Assembly (NCBI GenBank): GCA_035701505.1
Contig: DASSSA010000133.1
Location: 25,854 to 89,853 of the forward strand
DNA length: 64,000 bases
Reading direction: 5' to 3'
Origin: AC-69 sp035701505
GTDB lineage: Bacteria; Actinomycetota; UBA4738; HRBIN12
Of the stretch, positions 24,326 through 32,925 are shown piece after piece. The notes beneath the pieces were generated by a model. The model was given only the letters and a program-made list of their open reading frames with translations, searched no databases and was not told where the DNA came from. A program made the translations under genes and the position numbers. How positions within the stretch are numbered: position 1 is the first letter of the stretch; the number at the start of each line of letters is the position of its first letter.

Positions 24326-25219
24326 CTAGTCGCCGGAGGCCGTGCCGAGAGCCTCGGCCGCGCCCACGACATCCATGATCTCCGTGGTGATCTCGGCCTG
24401 ACGGGCCTGGTTCGCCACACGCGTCAGCACCTTGGTCAGCTCCTCCGCGTTCTCGGTGGCGGCCTTCATGGCCCGTCGCCTGTTCGCGTTCTCCGACGCC
24501 GCCGACTCGAGCAGCGCGGCGTAGACCTTCGTGATCACGTATTGGGGCAGGAGCTCGTCCAGGATGGCCGAGGGCTCGGGCTCGAAGATGTACTCGGGGT
24601 ACGGCTGGCCGAGCTCCCGGCGAACCACCTCCTCGGGCGCGATCGGTAGGAAGCGCCGGTCGGTCGCCCGAGTGGTGAATGCCGAGCGGAAGTCCGTGTA
24701 CGCCGCGTGGACCTCGTCGATCCGGTGGCTGGCGAAGGCATCGATGAGCGCCCTGCCGATCTCCTCGGCGACCTCATAGGTCGGGACCTCGCTGTGGCCC
24801 GTCCAGCTCCCCTCGATGGCGAAGCCGCGGAATCGGAGGTACCCCAAGCCCTTCCGCCCCGACACGTAGATGATCGGCTCGATCCCCCGCCCCCGCAAGC
24901 GGCCCATGAGGTCCTCCGCTCGCTTCAAGACGTTCGCGTTGTAGGCGCCGGCCAGCCCCCGGTCGGAGGTCATCACCAGCACGGCGGCCCGCTCTGGCTG
25001 CGGGCGTTCCTCCAGCAGCGGGTGGACCAGGGATCCGGTCTGCCGGGCGACGTCCTCCATGGCCCGCGTGAGCAACTCGGCGTAGGGCCGGGCCGCCTCC
25101 ACCCGCTGTTGCGCCTTGAGGATGCGGGACGCCGCGATCAGCTCCATGGCCTTGGTGATCTTCTTCGTGGATTGGATGGAGCGGATCCGCCGCCGAACGA
25201 GTCGGAGCTGCGCGCCCAC
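24326..25219 (-). CDS. atpG: ATP synthase gamma subunit
   Basis: 297 aa. The N-terminal coiled coil has RRRIRSIQSTKKITKAMELI, and the C-terminal coiled coil SENANRRRAMKAATENAEEL. VMTSDRGLAGAYNANVLKR in the Rossmann-like middle is typical. It is the rotor shaft linking F1 and the c ring. It starts four bases after the atpA stop. Confidence 0.97.
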   Translation of the reverse strand: MGAQLRLVRRRIRSIQSTKKITKAMELIAASRILKAQQRVEAARPYAELLTRAMEDVARQTGSLVHPLLEERPQPERAAVLVMTSDRGLAGAYNANVLKRAEDLMGRLRGRGIEPIIYVSGRKGLGYLRFRGFAIEGSWTGHSEVPTYEVAEEIGRALIDAFASHRIDEVHAAYTDFRSAFTTRATDRRFLPIAPEEVVRRELGQPYPEYIFEPEPSAILDELLPQYVITKVYAALLESAASENANRRRAMKAATENAEELTKVLTRVANQARQAEITTEIMDVVGAAEALGTASGD

Positions 25220-25223
25220 CCGG

Positions 25224-26879
25224 TCAGCCCTCCTCGCCCTCGTCCTCGTCCACCGACGACATCCGGTCCCACCCCACGTCGGGCTTGACCTGGTCGGGCG
25301 GCGTCGGGGCGCCGATGCCAGCCGCGCTCCCCGCCCCCCCGCCGGAGGAGGCGAAGATCTCCTTGAACGCGAGGATGGCCTCCTTCAGCTTGGTCTCGAT
25401 CTCCTCGGGGAGGTCGCCCTTGTCCCGGATGCGCTCAACGATCTCGCGGTTGCGGGTGGCCACGAAGTCGAGCAGCTCGGCCTCGAACCGCTTGCAGTCC
25501 TCGAGCGGGACGTCGTCGAGATACCCACCGGTCACCGCGTAGACCGAGATGACCTGCCGTTCGACAGACAAGGGCTCGTATTGCGGCTGCTTCAGGACCT
25601 CCACCACCCTGGCGCCGCGGGCGAGCTGCTGCTGGGACGCCTTGTCCAGCTCGGAACCGAACTCGGCGAAGGCCTCGAGCTCGCGGTACTGCGCGAGGTC
25701 CAGGCGGAGCCGGCCGGCAACCTGCTTCATCCCCCTGATCTGGGCGTTGCCGCCGACCCGCGAGACCGAGATGCCGACGTTGATGGCGGGCCGGACGCCG
25801 GCGTAGAACAGGTCGGGCTCGAGGTAGATCTGCCCGTCGGTGATGGAGATGACGTTGGTCGGGATGTATGCGGAGATGTCGTTGCCCTTGGTCTCCACGA
25901 TGGGAAGGCCCGTGAGCGACCCACCCCCCAGCTCCTCGGAGAGCTTGGCGCACCGCTCGAGGAGTCGTGAGTGCAGGTAGAAGACGTCGCCCGGATAGGC
26001 CTCGCGGCCGGCCGGGCGGCGGAGCAGGAGCGAGATCTCACGGTACGCCTCCGCCTGCTTCGACAGGTCGTCGAACACGACTAGGGCGTGCTGCCCCTCG
26101 TACATCCAGTGCTGCCCCATCGCCGAGCCCGCGTACGGCGCGATGTACTTGAACGAGGCCGGATAGGCGGCCGGGGCGTTCACCACCACCGTGTAGTCCA
26201 TCGCCCCGCGCTCGGTGAGCGCCTCGACCACCTCTCGAACGGTCGAGCCCTTCTGGCCCACAGCCACGTAGATGCACTTCACCTGGCGGTCGGTGCCCCA
26301 CAGCTCGCGCTGGTTGATGATGGTGTCGACCACGATGGCGGTCTTGCCGGTTTGCCGGTCTCCGATGATCAGCTCCCTCTGGCCCCGTCCGATCGGCGTC
26401 ATCGCGTCGATGGATTTGATGCCGGTTTGCAGGGGCTCCTTCACCGGCTGGCGCGAGACCACCGACGGAGCCTGCACCTCCAGGGGCCGGGTGGCCTCCG
26501 AGGCCACTGGACCCTTGCCATCGAGTGGTCGCCCCAGGGGGTCGACCACCCGGCCGAGCAGGGCGTCCCCGACCGGCGCGGACAGGATGCGGCCGGTCCG
26601 CTTGACCGGGTCGCCCTCCTCGATGTCGGCGAACTCCTCGTCCAGGATCACGCAGCCGATCCGGTCCTCGTCCAGGTTCGACGCCAGGCCGAGCTTGCCA
26701 CCGGGGAACTCGAGGAGCTCGTTGGCCATGGTCCGGGGCAGCCCCAGGACGACCGCGATCCCGGCCCCCGCCTCGTGAACGCGGCCGACCTCCTCGCGCT
26801 CGACGGATGGCTTGTAGGTTTGCACCGCTTTGCGGAGGGCCTCCGCGATCGTCTGGGGGTCGAAGGTCAGCTCTGCCAT
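25224..26879 (-). CDS. atpA: ATP synthase alpha subunit with C-terminal extension
   Basis: 551 aa, about 40 longer than the ~505-512 core. The nucleotide loop GDRQTGKTAIVVDT near 170 and the VSRVGGNAQIRGMKQVAG segment near 375 identify the non-catalytic alpha chain. After KEAILAFKEIFASS a flexible Gly/Pro/Asp-rich tail of 39 residues ends in VDEDEGEEG. Mycobacterial alpha subunits carry a tail of similar length that suppresses ATP hydrolysis; the sequence here is different and acidic. atpH ends four bases upstream. Confidence 0.97.
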   Translation of the reverse strand: MAELTFDPQTIAEALRKAVQTYKPSVEREEVGRVHEAGAGIAVVLGLPRTMANELLEFPGGKLGLASNLDEDRIGCVILDEEFADIEEGDPVKRTGRILSAPVGDALLGRVVDPLGRPLDGKGPVASEATRPLEVQAPSVVSRQPVKEPLQTGIKSIDAMTPIGRGQRELIIGDRQTGKTAIVVDTIINQRELWGTDRQVKCIYVAVGQKGSTVREVVEALTERGAMDYTVVVNAPAAYPASFKYIAPYAGSAMGQHWMYEGQHALVVFDDLSKQAEAYREISLLLRRPAGREAYPGDVFYLHSRLLERCAKLSEELGGGSLTGLPIVETKGNDISAYIPTNVISITDGQIYLEPDLFYAGVRPAINVGISVSRVGGNAQIRGMKQVAGRLRLDLAQYRELEAFAEFGSELDKASQQQLARGARVVEVLKQPQYEPLSVERQVISVYAVTGGYLDDVPLEDCKRFEAELLDFVATRNREIVERIRDKGDLPEEIETKLKEAILAFKEIFASSGGGAGSAAGIGAPTPPDQVKPDVGWDRMSSVDEDEGEEG

Positions 26880-26883
26880 GGCT

Positions 26884-27426
26884 TCACACGCTCCCCAACC
26901 GTTCCCGCGCCGCTTCGAGACGGGTCCGGACCGTCCCGTCGAACACCTCGTCGCCCACTCGTGCCAGGACGCCGCCGATCACCGAAGGGTCGATCACCAC
27001 GTTGATCTCCACGTGCTTGCCGGTGGCCCCCGAGAGCGCCTGGGCCAGCTTCTTGCGTCGCTCCAGGGTGAGCGGCACGGCCGAACGCACCTCCGCGACC
27101 ACGTGCTTTCGCCGCTCCGCGGCCAGCTCGGACAGGCCCTCCACGATCCGGCCGAGCTCCCTGGCCCTGCCCTGCTCGATCAGGAACCCCAGGATGTTCA
27201 CGGTGTGGGGGTTCGCCCGGTCGTCGAGCAGCTCGTCCACCAGCGCCCGCTTGTTCTCCGCCGGGAGCGCGGGGTCGGTGAGCGCCTCGCTGAGTCGCCC
27301 GTCGCGTTCGACCGCCTTGGCGAAGGCGAACAGCTCGTCCTCCACGGTCCCCAGGTCGTCCTCCGCATCAATCACCGCGAGCAGGGCGTGGGCGTAGCCG
27401 TTCACGATCTCGTCCTTGGTGGCCAC
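26884..27426 (-). CDS. atpH: ATP synthase delta subunit
   Basis: 180 aa, all helical in the N-terminal half (NGYAHALLAVIDAEDDLG), with the family C-terminus seen in VEINVVIDPSVIGGVLARVG and DGTVRTRLEAARERL. It tops F1 and binds the b subunits of the outer stalk. Unlike Mycobacterium, where b and delta are fused in one protein, it is separate here. The start overlaps the atpF stop by one base. Confidence 0.95.
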   Translation of the reverse strand: MATKDEIVNGYAHALLAVIDAEDDLGTVEDELFAFAKAVERDGRLSEALTDPALPAENKRALVDELLDDRANPHTVNILGFLIEQGRARELGRIVEGLSELAAERRKHVVAEVRSAVPLTLERRKKLAQALSGATGKHVEINVVIDPSVIGGVLARVGDEVFDGTVRTRLEAARERLGSV

Positions 27427-27992
27427 TACGCCTTCCCGTTCCCCGATCCCGACACCTGCTCGATGAACTGGTCGACCAGCTTCTGCTGGGTCGTCTTGTC
27501 GAGCTCCTTCTCCACCACCCGTTCGGCCAGCTCAACCGCGATCTGGCCGACCTGGGAGGAGAGCTCGCGGAGCACGCGGTCCCGTTCCGCCCTGATCTCC
27601 TCGGTGGCTCGAGCCACGGTGGCTCCGGCCTCCTGCTCCGCCTTGGCCTGAAGGTCGGTCCGCAATTGCTCGGCGGTCTTGCGCCCCTCCTCGATGATCC
27701 GGTTCGCCTCCTCGCGAGCGTTCGCCAATTGCTCGCGGTACCGGGCGAGCTCGGCGTCCGCCTCCCGCCGCGTGGCCTCGGCCCGTTCCAGCTCGCCCTG
27801 GATCTTCTGGCGGCGTTCGTCGAGGAGCCTGGCCACACGTGGAAGCACCCACTTCCACATGAAGTAGAAAATGACCCCGAACGCGATGGCTCCGACGATC
27901 AGCTCTTGGGCATGTGGATAAAGATCCTCCTTCTCACTGACCTCAGACGTACTCTCCGCTTGGAGCAGGATCGATGCTATGAGCGTGTGCAC
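27426..27992 (-). CDS. atpF: ATP synthase b subunit
   Basis: 188 aa. One membrane helix (LIVGAIAFGVIFYFMWKW, ~32-49) is followed by a long charged coiled coil (RQKIQGELERAEATRREADA onward) that forms the peripheral stalk. About 30 residues precede the helix, a little longer than in E. coli. It is a separate b subunit, followed by atpH with a one-base overlap and preceded by atpE with a 12-base gap. Confidence 0.95.
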   Translation of the reverse strand: MHTLIASILLQAESTSEVSEKEDLYPHAQELIVGAIAFGVIFYFMWKWVLPRVARLLDERRQKIQGELERAEATRREADAELARYREQLANAREEANRIIEEGRKTAEQLRTDLQAKAEQEAGATVARATEEIRAERDRVLRELSSQVGQIAVELAERVVEKELDKTTQQKLVDQFIEQVSGSGNGKA

Positions 27993-28004
27993 GTGGCCCT
28001 CTCC

Positions 28005-28250
28005 TCAGATGATGAACGAAAAGGCGATACCGAACAGCGCGAGCGCCTCGATCAGGCCGATGCCGATGAACATCGTTGTCCTCACCTGCCCCGCGTACTC
28101 GGGCTGGCGGGCCATCGCCTCGACTGACTTGCCGATCAGGATCCCGAGCCCGATGCCGGGACCGATAGCCGCGAGCCCGATCACCAGGCCTTTCCCCACG
28201 GTCTTCAACGCGTCCAAGTTCCCGGTGACCTCAGCGACCATATGGAACAT
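28005..28250 (-). CDS. atpE: ATP synthase c subunit
   Basis: 81 aa, two membrane helices. The polar loop is EAMARQPEYAGQVR, and the ion-carrying glutamate lies in helix two (GIGLIEALALFGIAF). The helix-one GxGxG pattern is AAIGPGIGLGILIG. The residues near the glutamate match proton-type rather than sodium-type rings (inference). An in-frame ATG three codons later is an alternative start. Confidence 0.96.
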   Translation of the reverse strand: MFHMVAEVTGNLDALKTVGKGLVIGLAAIGPGIGLGILIGKSVEAMARQPEYAGQVRTTMFIGIGLIEALALFGIAFSFII

Positions 28251-28265
28251 CCACTTCCTCCTTGA

Positions 28266-29063
28266 CTAGTGCTCCTCAGCCAATGCCTGCCCGATGTAGG
28301 AGGCGCTGAGGATCGCGAAGATGAATGCCTGCAGGATCGCAACGAAGATCTCGAAGCCGACGAGGAGCACGGACAGAGGTATGGACACCCCGGCGAAGAT
28401 CCACGTCTTCGGGCCGTTCTCGAGGAAGAAGATCGTCCCCAGGAAGAAGATGGCCAGTAGGAAGTGTCCTGCCAGGAAGTTGGCCGTGAGACGGACGGTG
28501 AGGGTGATCGGACGCACGACGATATTCGATACGAACTCGATCAACATCAGCAACGTGTACCGTAACCACCCCGGTGCTTGATCGATGATGCACGTGTGGC
28601 GTAGGTAGCCCAAGAAGCCGTGCCTGGCGATCCCGACACCGTTGTAGGTGACCCACGAGATGCTCGCGAGGAGTAGCGGGATTGCAACCCGGCTGGTGGG
28701 GGCGAAGTTGAACCCCGGAGCTACTTCGAAGAGGTTAGCGATCAGGATGAAGAAGAAGAACGAAGCCAGCAGAGGGAGGAACCGGTCGGCTTCACTGCCC
28801 AGCATGGGGATCGCGATCTGCTCCCGGACGAACTGGATGCCGAGCTCCATGAGGGCCTGGAACCTCCCGGGCACGATCGTGGGCTTGCGGAACGCGAGAT
28901 AGAACAGCGCGATGAACAAGATGAGGGTCAAGAGGATCAGGAACGTGATGAAGTTCACACAGAAGTGGAACCCGAAAATGGAGAACCCGCCGCCCCAGCA
29001 CCCAAAGACGAAATCCTTGGTGCTCGGAGCCACGAACTCGGCGGCCAGGAAGCCGGGGGTCAC
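28266..29063 (-). CDS. atpB: ATP synthase a subunit
   Basis: 265 aa. I use the GTG at 29063, which overlaps the AtpI stop (GTGA) and has AAGGG seven bases before it; the longer frame to 29363 is antisense-like. Five or six membrane helices are seen. The essential arginine is in TLTVRLTANFLAGHFLL, and the C-terminal helix has FEIFVAILQAFIFAIL. It forms the two half-channels next to the c ring. Confidence 0.95.
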   Translation of the reverse strand: MTPGFLAAEFVAPSTKDFVFGCWGGGFSIFGFHFCVNFITFLILLTLILFIALFYLAFRKPTIVPGRFQALMELGIQFVREQIAIPMLGSEADRFLPLLASFFFFILIANLFEVAPGFNFAPTSRVAIPLLLASISWVTYNGVGIARHGFLGYLRHTCIIDQAPGWLRYTLLMLIEFVSNIVVRPITLTVRLTANFLAGHFLLAIFFLGTIFFLENGPKTWIFAGVSIPLSVLLVGFEIFVAILQAFIFAILSASYIGQALAEEH

Positions 29064-29476
29064 CCAGAACCCTTCCCAATTGACCAGAGGTCGAGCTGCA
29101 TACGGCCAGACAGCGCCTTCATCTCGAATGCCAGCAGCACGACTGTCGCGGGGACGGCGGTGGCGGCAAACGCGACTGGTGAGAACCAGTCGAGGCCATT
29201 CAGGACGATCAACAGCACAAGGATCGTGAGCATCCGCAGGAAGAATCCGGCGAGGCCTACGGCAGCTAGCGCGATCGAGGAGATGCTCGCCGCCCACGCG
29301 AACGAGAGCCCGGCCGCGATGAAGTTGGCCGCGACGACCGATACGCCGATCGCCGCCGACCATCCTGCACCCCAGTCGGCAAGGGCGGCGCCCCCGACGA
29401 GTCCGAGCCCCGCAGCCGGAGGGATGAACGGCGCAGCTCGCCGGATCAGCTCTCGCTCCGGTTCGGGGCCCCTCAA
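29060..29476 (-). CDS. AtpI-like small membrane protein
   Basis: 138 aa from a TTG at 29476 that overlaps the stop of the preceding gene (TTGA), with AGGGGCGG before it. Four membrane helices are predictable, for example SISSIALAAVGLAGFFLRM and ILVLLIVLNGL. Its place directly before atpB is that of AtpI (UncI), which helps assemble the c ring. Sequence conservation of AtpI is low, so the assignment rests mostly on topology and position. Confidence 0.7.
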   Translation of the reverse strand: MRGPEPERELIRRAAPFIPPAAGLGLVGGAALADWGAGWSAAIGVSVVAANFIAAGLSFAWAASISSIALAAVGLAGFFLRMLTILVLLIVLNGLDWFSPVAFAATAVPATVVLLAFEMKALSGRMQLDLWSIGKGSG

Positions 29477-29694
29477 CTGCCGCCCCTGCCGAACCTCAGA
29501 TACACGATGTAGATCCCTCCGGCGGCGCCCACCACGATCCCGATTCCCATGAGCACGTGTCGGGAAGTGCCGACCAACCAATCCACCAGATAGCCGAGAC
29601 CACCCCCCACGAGCATCCCCGCGATCAGCGTGGAGATGATCGCCCACCCGATCCCCAGGCCGGTCCATGGATTCTCGTTCCCCGGCCCGGCCAT
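29473..29694 (-). CDS. AtpZ-like membrane protein
   Basis: 73 aa from the ATG at 29694. There are two membrane helices joined by a short loop: LGIGWAIISTLIAGMLVGGG with LGYLVDWLVGTS, then IGIVVGAAGGIYIVYLRF. The G-x-G-L-G-Y-x-x-D pattern is typical of AtpZ/F0F1-ATPase-associated subunits, which form Mg/Ca-linked complexes with AtpI. It is the first gene of the atp operon. Confidence 0.8.
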   Translation of the reverse strand: MAGPGNENPWTGLGIGWAIISTLIAGMLVGGGLGYLVDWLVGTSRHVLMGIGIVVGAAGGIYIVYLRFGRGGS

Positions 29695-29703
29695 GGCCGG
29701 CAG

Positions 29704-29709
29704 AGTATA
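29704..29709 (-). promoter_or_regulatory. Possible -10 box of the atp operon
   Basis: TATACT on the minus strand ends nine bases before the atpZ ATG, which would give a leader of about two bases. The first gene of the operon has no Shine-Dalgarno sequence there. No good -35 is visible. Confidence 0.4.
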
Positions 29710-29777
29710 TCTGCGGGTCGTTTCGGCGCGACTCGACACGCGTTTCCGCAGCCAGATGGCCACTGCGCGTCGAGCTT

Positions 29778-29791
29778 GTGAAAGTTTTCAC
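29778..29791. repeat. AT-rich inverted repeat between potC and the atp operon
   Basis: GTGAAA-GT-TTTCAC is a perfect 6-bp inverted repeat in the 144-base gap after potC and before atpZ. It stands out as AT-rich in this GC-rich region. It could be an operator or the end of the pot transcript. Confidence 0.45.
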
Positions 29792-29838
29792 GAAGTCCAG
29801 GATACCCCGTAGCGCCGGCCATCCGCCGGACGAACCCC

Positions 29839-30687
29839 CTACGCTCGACGGCGCTGCACCACCACGTTGGCGACGGCGGCGAGCAGCCCTGCCCCGAACA
29901 GGAGCGTGCCCATCACGTTCACCTGCGGGGGGAAGCCGATGCGCTGCGCGCCGAACACCCATAGCGGAAACGTCGGCGCCGGGCCGGCGACGAAGTTCGT
30001 GATCACGAAGTCGTCCAGTGACAGGACGAACGCCAACAGGAACCCGGCAAGGATCGCCGGCGCGATCAGCGGGAGCGTCACCTTGAAGAAGGCCGCGACG
30101 GGGCTCGCGAACAAGTCTTGAGCGGCGTCCTCGAGGTTCCGATCCAGGCCCTGCACGCGTGCGCGAACGGTGACGGCGACGAAGGCGATCGAGAAGCCGA
30201 TGTGCGACAGGATGATTGTCGTCAGGCCCAGGGGCACCCCCGTCAGGATGAACATCGTCAGGAGCGAGGAGCCGAGCACGATCTCGGGCACAGCAATCGC
30301 CAGGAAGATCACGAAGTCGACGCCCGTCAAGCCGCGGAACCGGTAGCGGCCCAGCGCGAGTCCAAACAGAGTTCCGAGACAGGTCGAGACGGCTGCGGAG
30401 ATCGGCGCGATCTTCAGCGAGTTCTTGAAGGCGGAGAACAGGCCCGGCACGTTGAACGCGTTCTTCCACCAATCGAGGGTGAAGCCCCAGAACTTGGAGT
30501 TTTGTCGGTCGAAGGGAACGTCGTTGAACCCGTACAGGATCATCACGAAGATCGGGCTCGCCAAGTACAGGATCATGAGGATCGTGTACGTCGGCAGGAT
30601 GAAGCGCGTCCATCGCTTGCGTGGCACGTTCAACGGAGCCGGGCTCGGTTCGACGACCAGCCTCGTCGGCGCGGCCACGGCGCTCAT
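29839..30687 (-). CDS. potC: Polyamine ABC transporter permease PotC-like
   Basis: 282 aa from the ATG overlapping the potB stop (ATGA). Six membrane helices; the EAA loop that docks to the ATPase is NLEDAAQDLFASPVAAFFKV. LSLDDFVITNFVAGPAPTFPLW is the well-known PotC/PotI signature. It is an inner membrane permease of the spermidine/putrescine class, working with PotA, PotB and PotD encoded just upstream. Confidence 0.93.
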   Translation of the reverse strand: MSAVAAPTRLVVEPSPAPLNVPRKRWTRFILPTYTILMILYLASPIFVMILYGFNDVPFDRQNSKFWGFTLDWWKNAFNVPGLFSAFKNSLKIAPISAAVSTCLGTLFGLALGRYRFRGLTGVDFVIFLAIAVPEIVLGSSLLTMFILTGVPLGLTTIILSHIGFSIAFVAVTVRARVQGLDRNLEDAAQDLFASPVAAFFKVTLPLIAPAILAGFLLAFVLSLDDFVITNFVAGPAPTFPLWVFGAQRIGFPPQVNVMGTLLFGAGLLAAVANVVVQRRRA

Positions 30688-31616
30688 GCGCCGGCCCCCG
30701 CGGCGCGCTGAACGTCCTCCGTCCCGAGGATGCGCGCATAGACGGTGGCCAAGAGCAACATGGCCACCATCAGGATGACCGAGAGGGCCGCGGCCTCCGG
30801 GTAGTCGAGCTCGACGAGGAACTTCTCCTGGATGATGTTGCCGATCATCGTTGTCCCCGGCCCTCCGAGGAGCGACGCGTTCACGTAGTCGCCAGTTGCC
30901 GGCACGAACGTGAGCAGGAACGCCGCGAAGACCCCGGGCAGCGACAGTGGCCAGACGACCCGGCGGAACGCCTGCCATCGACTCGAATACAGGTCCTTCG
31001 CCGCCTCGATGAGCCTCTTGTCGATCCTTTCGAGCGCAACGTAGAGCGGAAGCGCCGTGAACGGGAGGAAGTTGTAGGTGATCCCGGCGATCACGGCCAG
31101 GGGAGTCGCGAGGACGCGGAAGCCGTCGGGCAGCATCCCGATGCCCTTCAGCGGACCCAGGATCGGACCGTTGTCGCCCAGGATGAACTTCCATTGGAGC
31201 GTGCGGATCACGAAGGACACGAAGAACGGCATCAGGATGAGCAGCAGGAACGAGGATTTCCATCGACCGCCGTAAAAGGCGATCCAGTACGTCATGGGGT
31301 ACGCCAGCAGGAGCGCGGCGACCGTCACAACGATCGAGTACACGAGCGAGCGAACGAACTGCACCTGGTACTGGCCGAGCACGTCGGCGTAGTTGTTGAA
31401 CGCCCACGTGAACCTGAACCCGCCCGAGAGCAGACCGCCGCTCTCCAGCGAGGTGTACAGCATCAGCCCGAGCGGCAGGAGGAAGAATAACAGGAGGAAC
31501 AGCCCTCCAGGCGACAGGAGGTAGTAGGGAACCAGCCTTCGGCGCGCCCCGAGGGTGCCCTGAAGGGCGGGAGGCCCCGAATCCTCCTGCTCAAACCCTC
31601 CGTCGACGCCGCTCAC
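30684..31616 (-). CDS. potB: Polyamine ABC transporter permease PotB-like
   Basis: 310 aa from a GTG at 31616; the frame is open to 31775 but overlaps potD. Six membrane helices, starting with LLSPGGLFLLLFFLLPLGL. The EAA-type loop is RLIEAAKDLYSSRWQAFRRV, and VPATGDYVNASLLGGPGTTM is a PotB signature. No strong ribosome site is seen, so translation may depend on potD, which ends 11 bases upstream. Confidence 0.9.
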   Translation of the reverse strand: MSGVDGGFEQEDSGPPALQGTLGARRRLVPYYLLSPGGLFLLLFFLLPLGLMLYTSLESGGLLSGGFRFTWAFNNYADVLGQYQVQFVRSLVYSIVVTVAALLLAYPMTYWIAFYGGRWKSSFLLLILMPFFVSFVIRTLQWKFILGDNGPILGPLKGIGMLPDGFRVLATPLAVIAGITYNFLPFTALPLYVALERIDKRLIEAAKDLYSSRWQAFRRVVWPLSLPGVFAAFLLTFVPATGDYVNASLLGGPGTTMIGNIIQEKFLVELDYPEAAALSVILMVAMLLLATVYARILGTEDVQRAAGAGA

Positions 31617-31626
31617 TCGATGCGGC

Positions 31627-32925
31627 TCAGCCTTGCGAGATCGGCAAGAAGATGGAATCCCACTCCTCCGCCGACTCATCGGTCCACTCCTCGAAGCCGA
31701 ACGACGTCCGGGACAGGAACTCCTCGTCCGGGTACAGGAACGGGCTCTTGGCCGTCGCTTCGAGCTTGTTGGCATATCCCTTGTACCCTTGTTCGAAATT
31801 CTTCCGCGCGTCCTCTTCGATGAGTTCCCGCGTCTCGGGAACGGGCGACATGTAGAGGATCCACTCCGTCAGCATCGTCGCGATATCAGGCTTGTAGTAG
31901 AAGTCCATGATCTGGGCGGCGCCGACGGGGTTCTTGGCCCCGGCCGGAACCAACATGTTGTCGATCCATAGCAACGCCCCACCCTCCGGGAAGACGTACT
32001 CCACGTCCAGGCCCAGCCACACGTTCGAATACAGGACGTCACCCGACCAGGCCATCGACGCGGTCAGATTCCCCTCCTGTAGATCGGGGAGGTAGTCGTT
32101 TCCGTAGTAGGCCCGCACCGTCCCGGACTCTTGCTGCTGCCGCAGCCAGTCGGCGGCTTCTTTCCACTCGGTCGGTCCGGAGGTCACCGGATCGATCCCG
32201 AGGTTGATCATGACCCAGTCGGGCATGTCGCCCTCGAGCATCCCGACGCTGCCCGTTCCGACCTTGTCGGGGTTGGCCAGGTCGTCCATCTTCGTGATGG
32301 ACCCCTTCACCAGCTTGGTGTTCACACCGATGCCGGTGATGCCTGACTGCCATGCCATCCCGTACTTGTTTCCCGGGTCGTAGAACGGATCCTTGGCCCA
32401 GCTGGCCGCGTGCTGGTCGAAGTTCGGACGAAGCGCTGGGTCGAGCTCGTACACCCAACCGTTCTGCGTCAGCGTGGTGAAGTATCGACCGTTCGTGATC
32501 ACGATCAGGTCCCGCCCCGGATCGTCGCCCGCCGCGAGCAACGGTTGGATCTTTCCGAAGAACTCCGCGTTGTCGTTGATTTCGTCCTGGTAGTTGACCT
32601 TGATGCCGGTGCGCTGCTCGAAAACTCGGAGCGAGGGGTGGTAGACGTTCCCGTCCTTGTCCTTGGCCTGATCCATATACGCGGGCCAGTTCGAGAAGTT
32701 CAGCGTGTCGCCTGCCTCTCCCGTGAAGACGTCCGCAGGCGAAGTCGCCCCATTTCCGCCCCCGCCACCCCCTCCGCCGTCCTCCCCGCATGCGGCGATG
32801 AGCGAGGCGAGGCTGAAGCCCGCCACACCGACGCCGGTGTTCCGCAGCAGGCGTCGCCTGGTCAGGCGATGCTCGAGCGCCCGCTGCATGACCACGGGAT
32901 CTACCAACGGCCGGTCGTCGTTCAT
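31627..32925 (-). CDS. potD: Tat-exported lipoprotein substrate-binding protein PotD-like
   Basis: 432 aa from the ATG at 32925. The N-terminus has a twin-arginine motif (TRRRLLRNTG) and a hydrophobic run ending in the lipobox LIAAC, so it should be exported folded by Tat and anchored as a lipoprotein. A glycine linker follows. LNFSNWPAYMD, then GIKVNYQDEINDNAEFFGKI, is the PotD/PotF pattern for putrescine- and spermidine-binding proteins. The ATG overlaps the potA stop by one base. Confidence 0.92.
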   Translation of the reverse strand: MNDDRPLVDPVVMQRALEHRLTRRRLLRNTGVGVAGFSLASLIAACGEDGGGGGGGGNGATSPADVFTGEAGDTLNFSNWPAYMDQAKDKDGNVYHPSLRVFEQRTGIKVNYQDEINDNAEFFGKIQPLLAAGDDPGRDLIVITNGRYFTTLTQNGWVYELDPALRPNFDQHAASWAKDPFYDPGNKYGMAWQSGITGIGVNTKLVKGSITKMDDLANPDKVGTGSVGMLEGDMPDWVMINLGIDPVTSGPTEWKEAADWLRQQQESGTVRAYYGNDYLPDLQEGNLTASMAWSGDVLYSNVWLGLDVEYVFPEGGALLWIDNMLVPAGAKNPVGAAQIMDFYYKPDIATMLTEWILYMSPVPETRELIEEDARKNFEQGYKGYANKLEATAKSPFLYPDEEFLSRTSFGFEEWTDESAEEWDSIFLPISQG

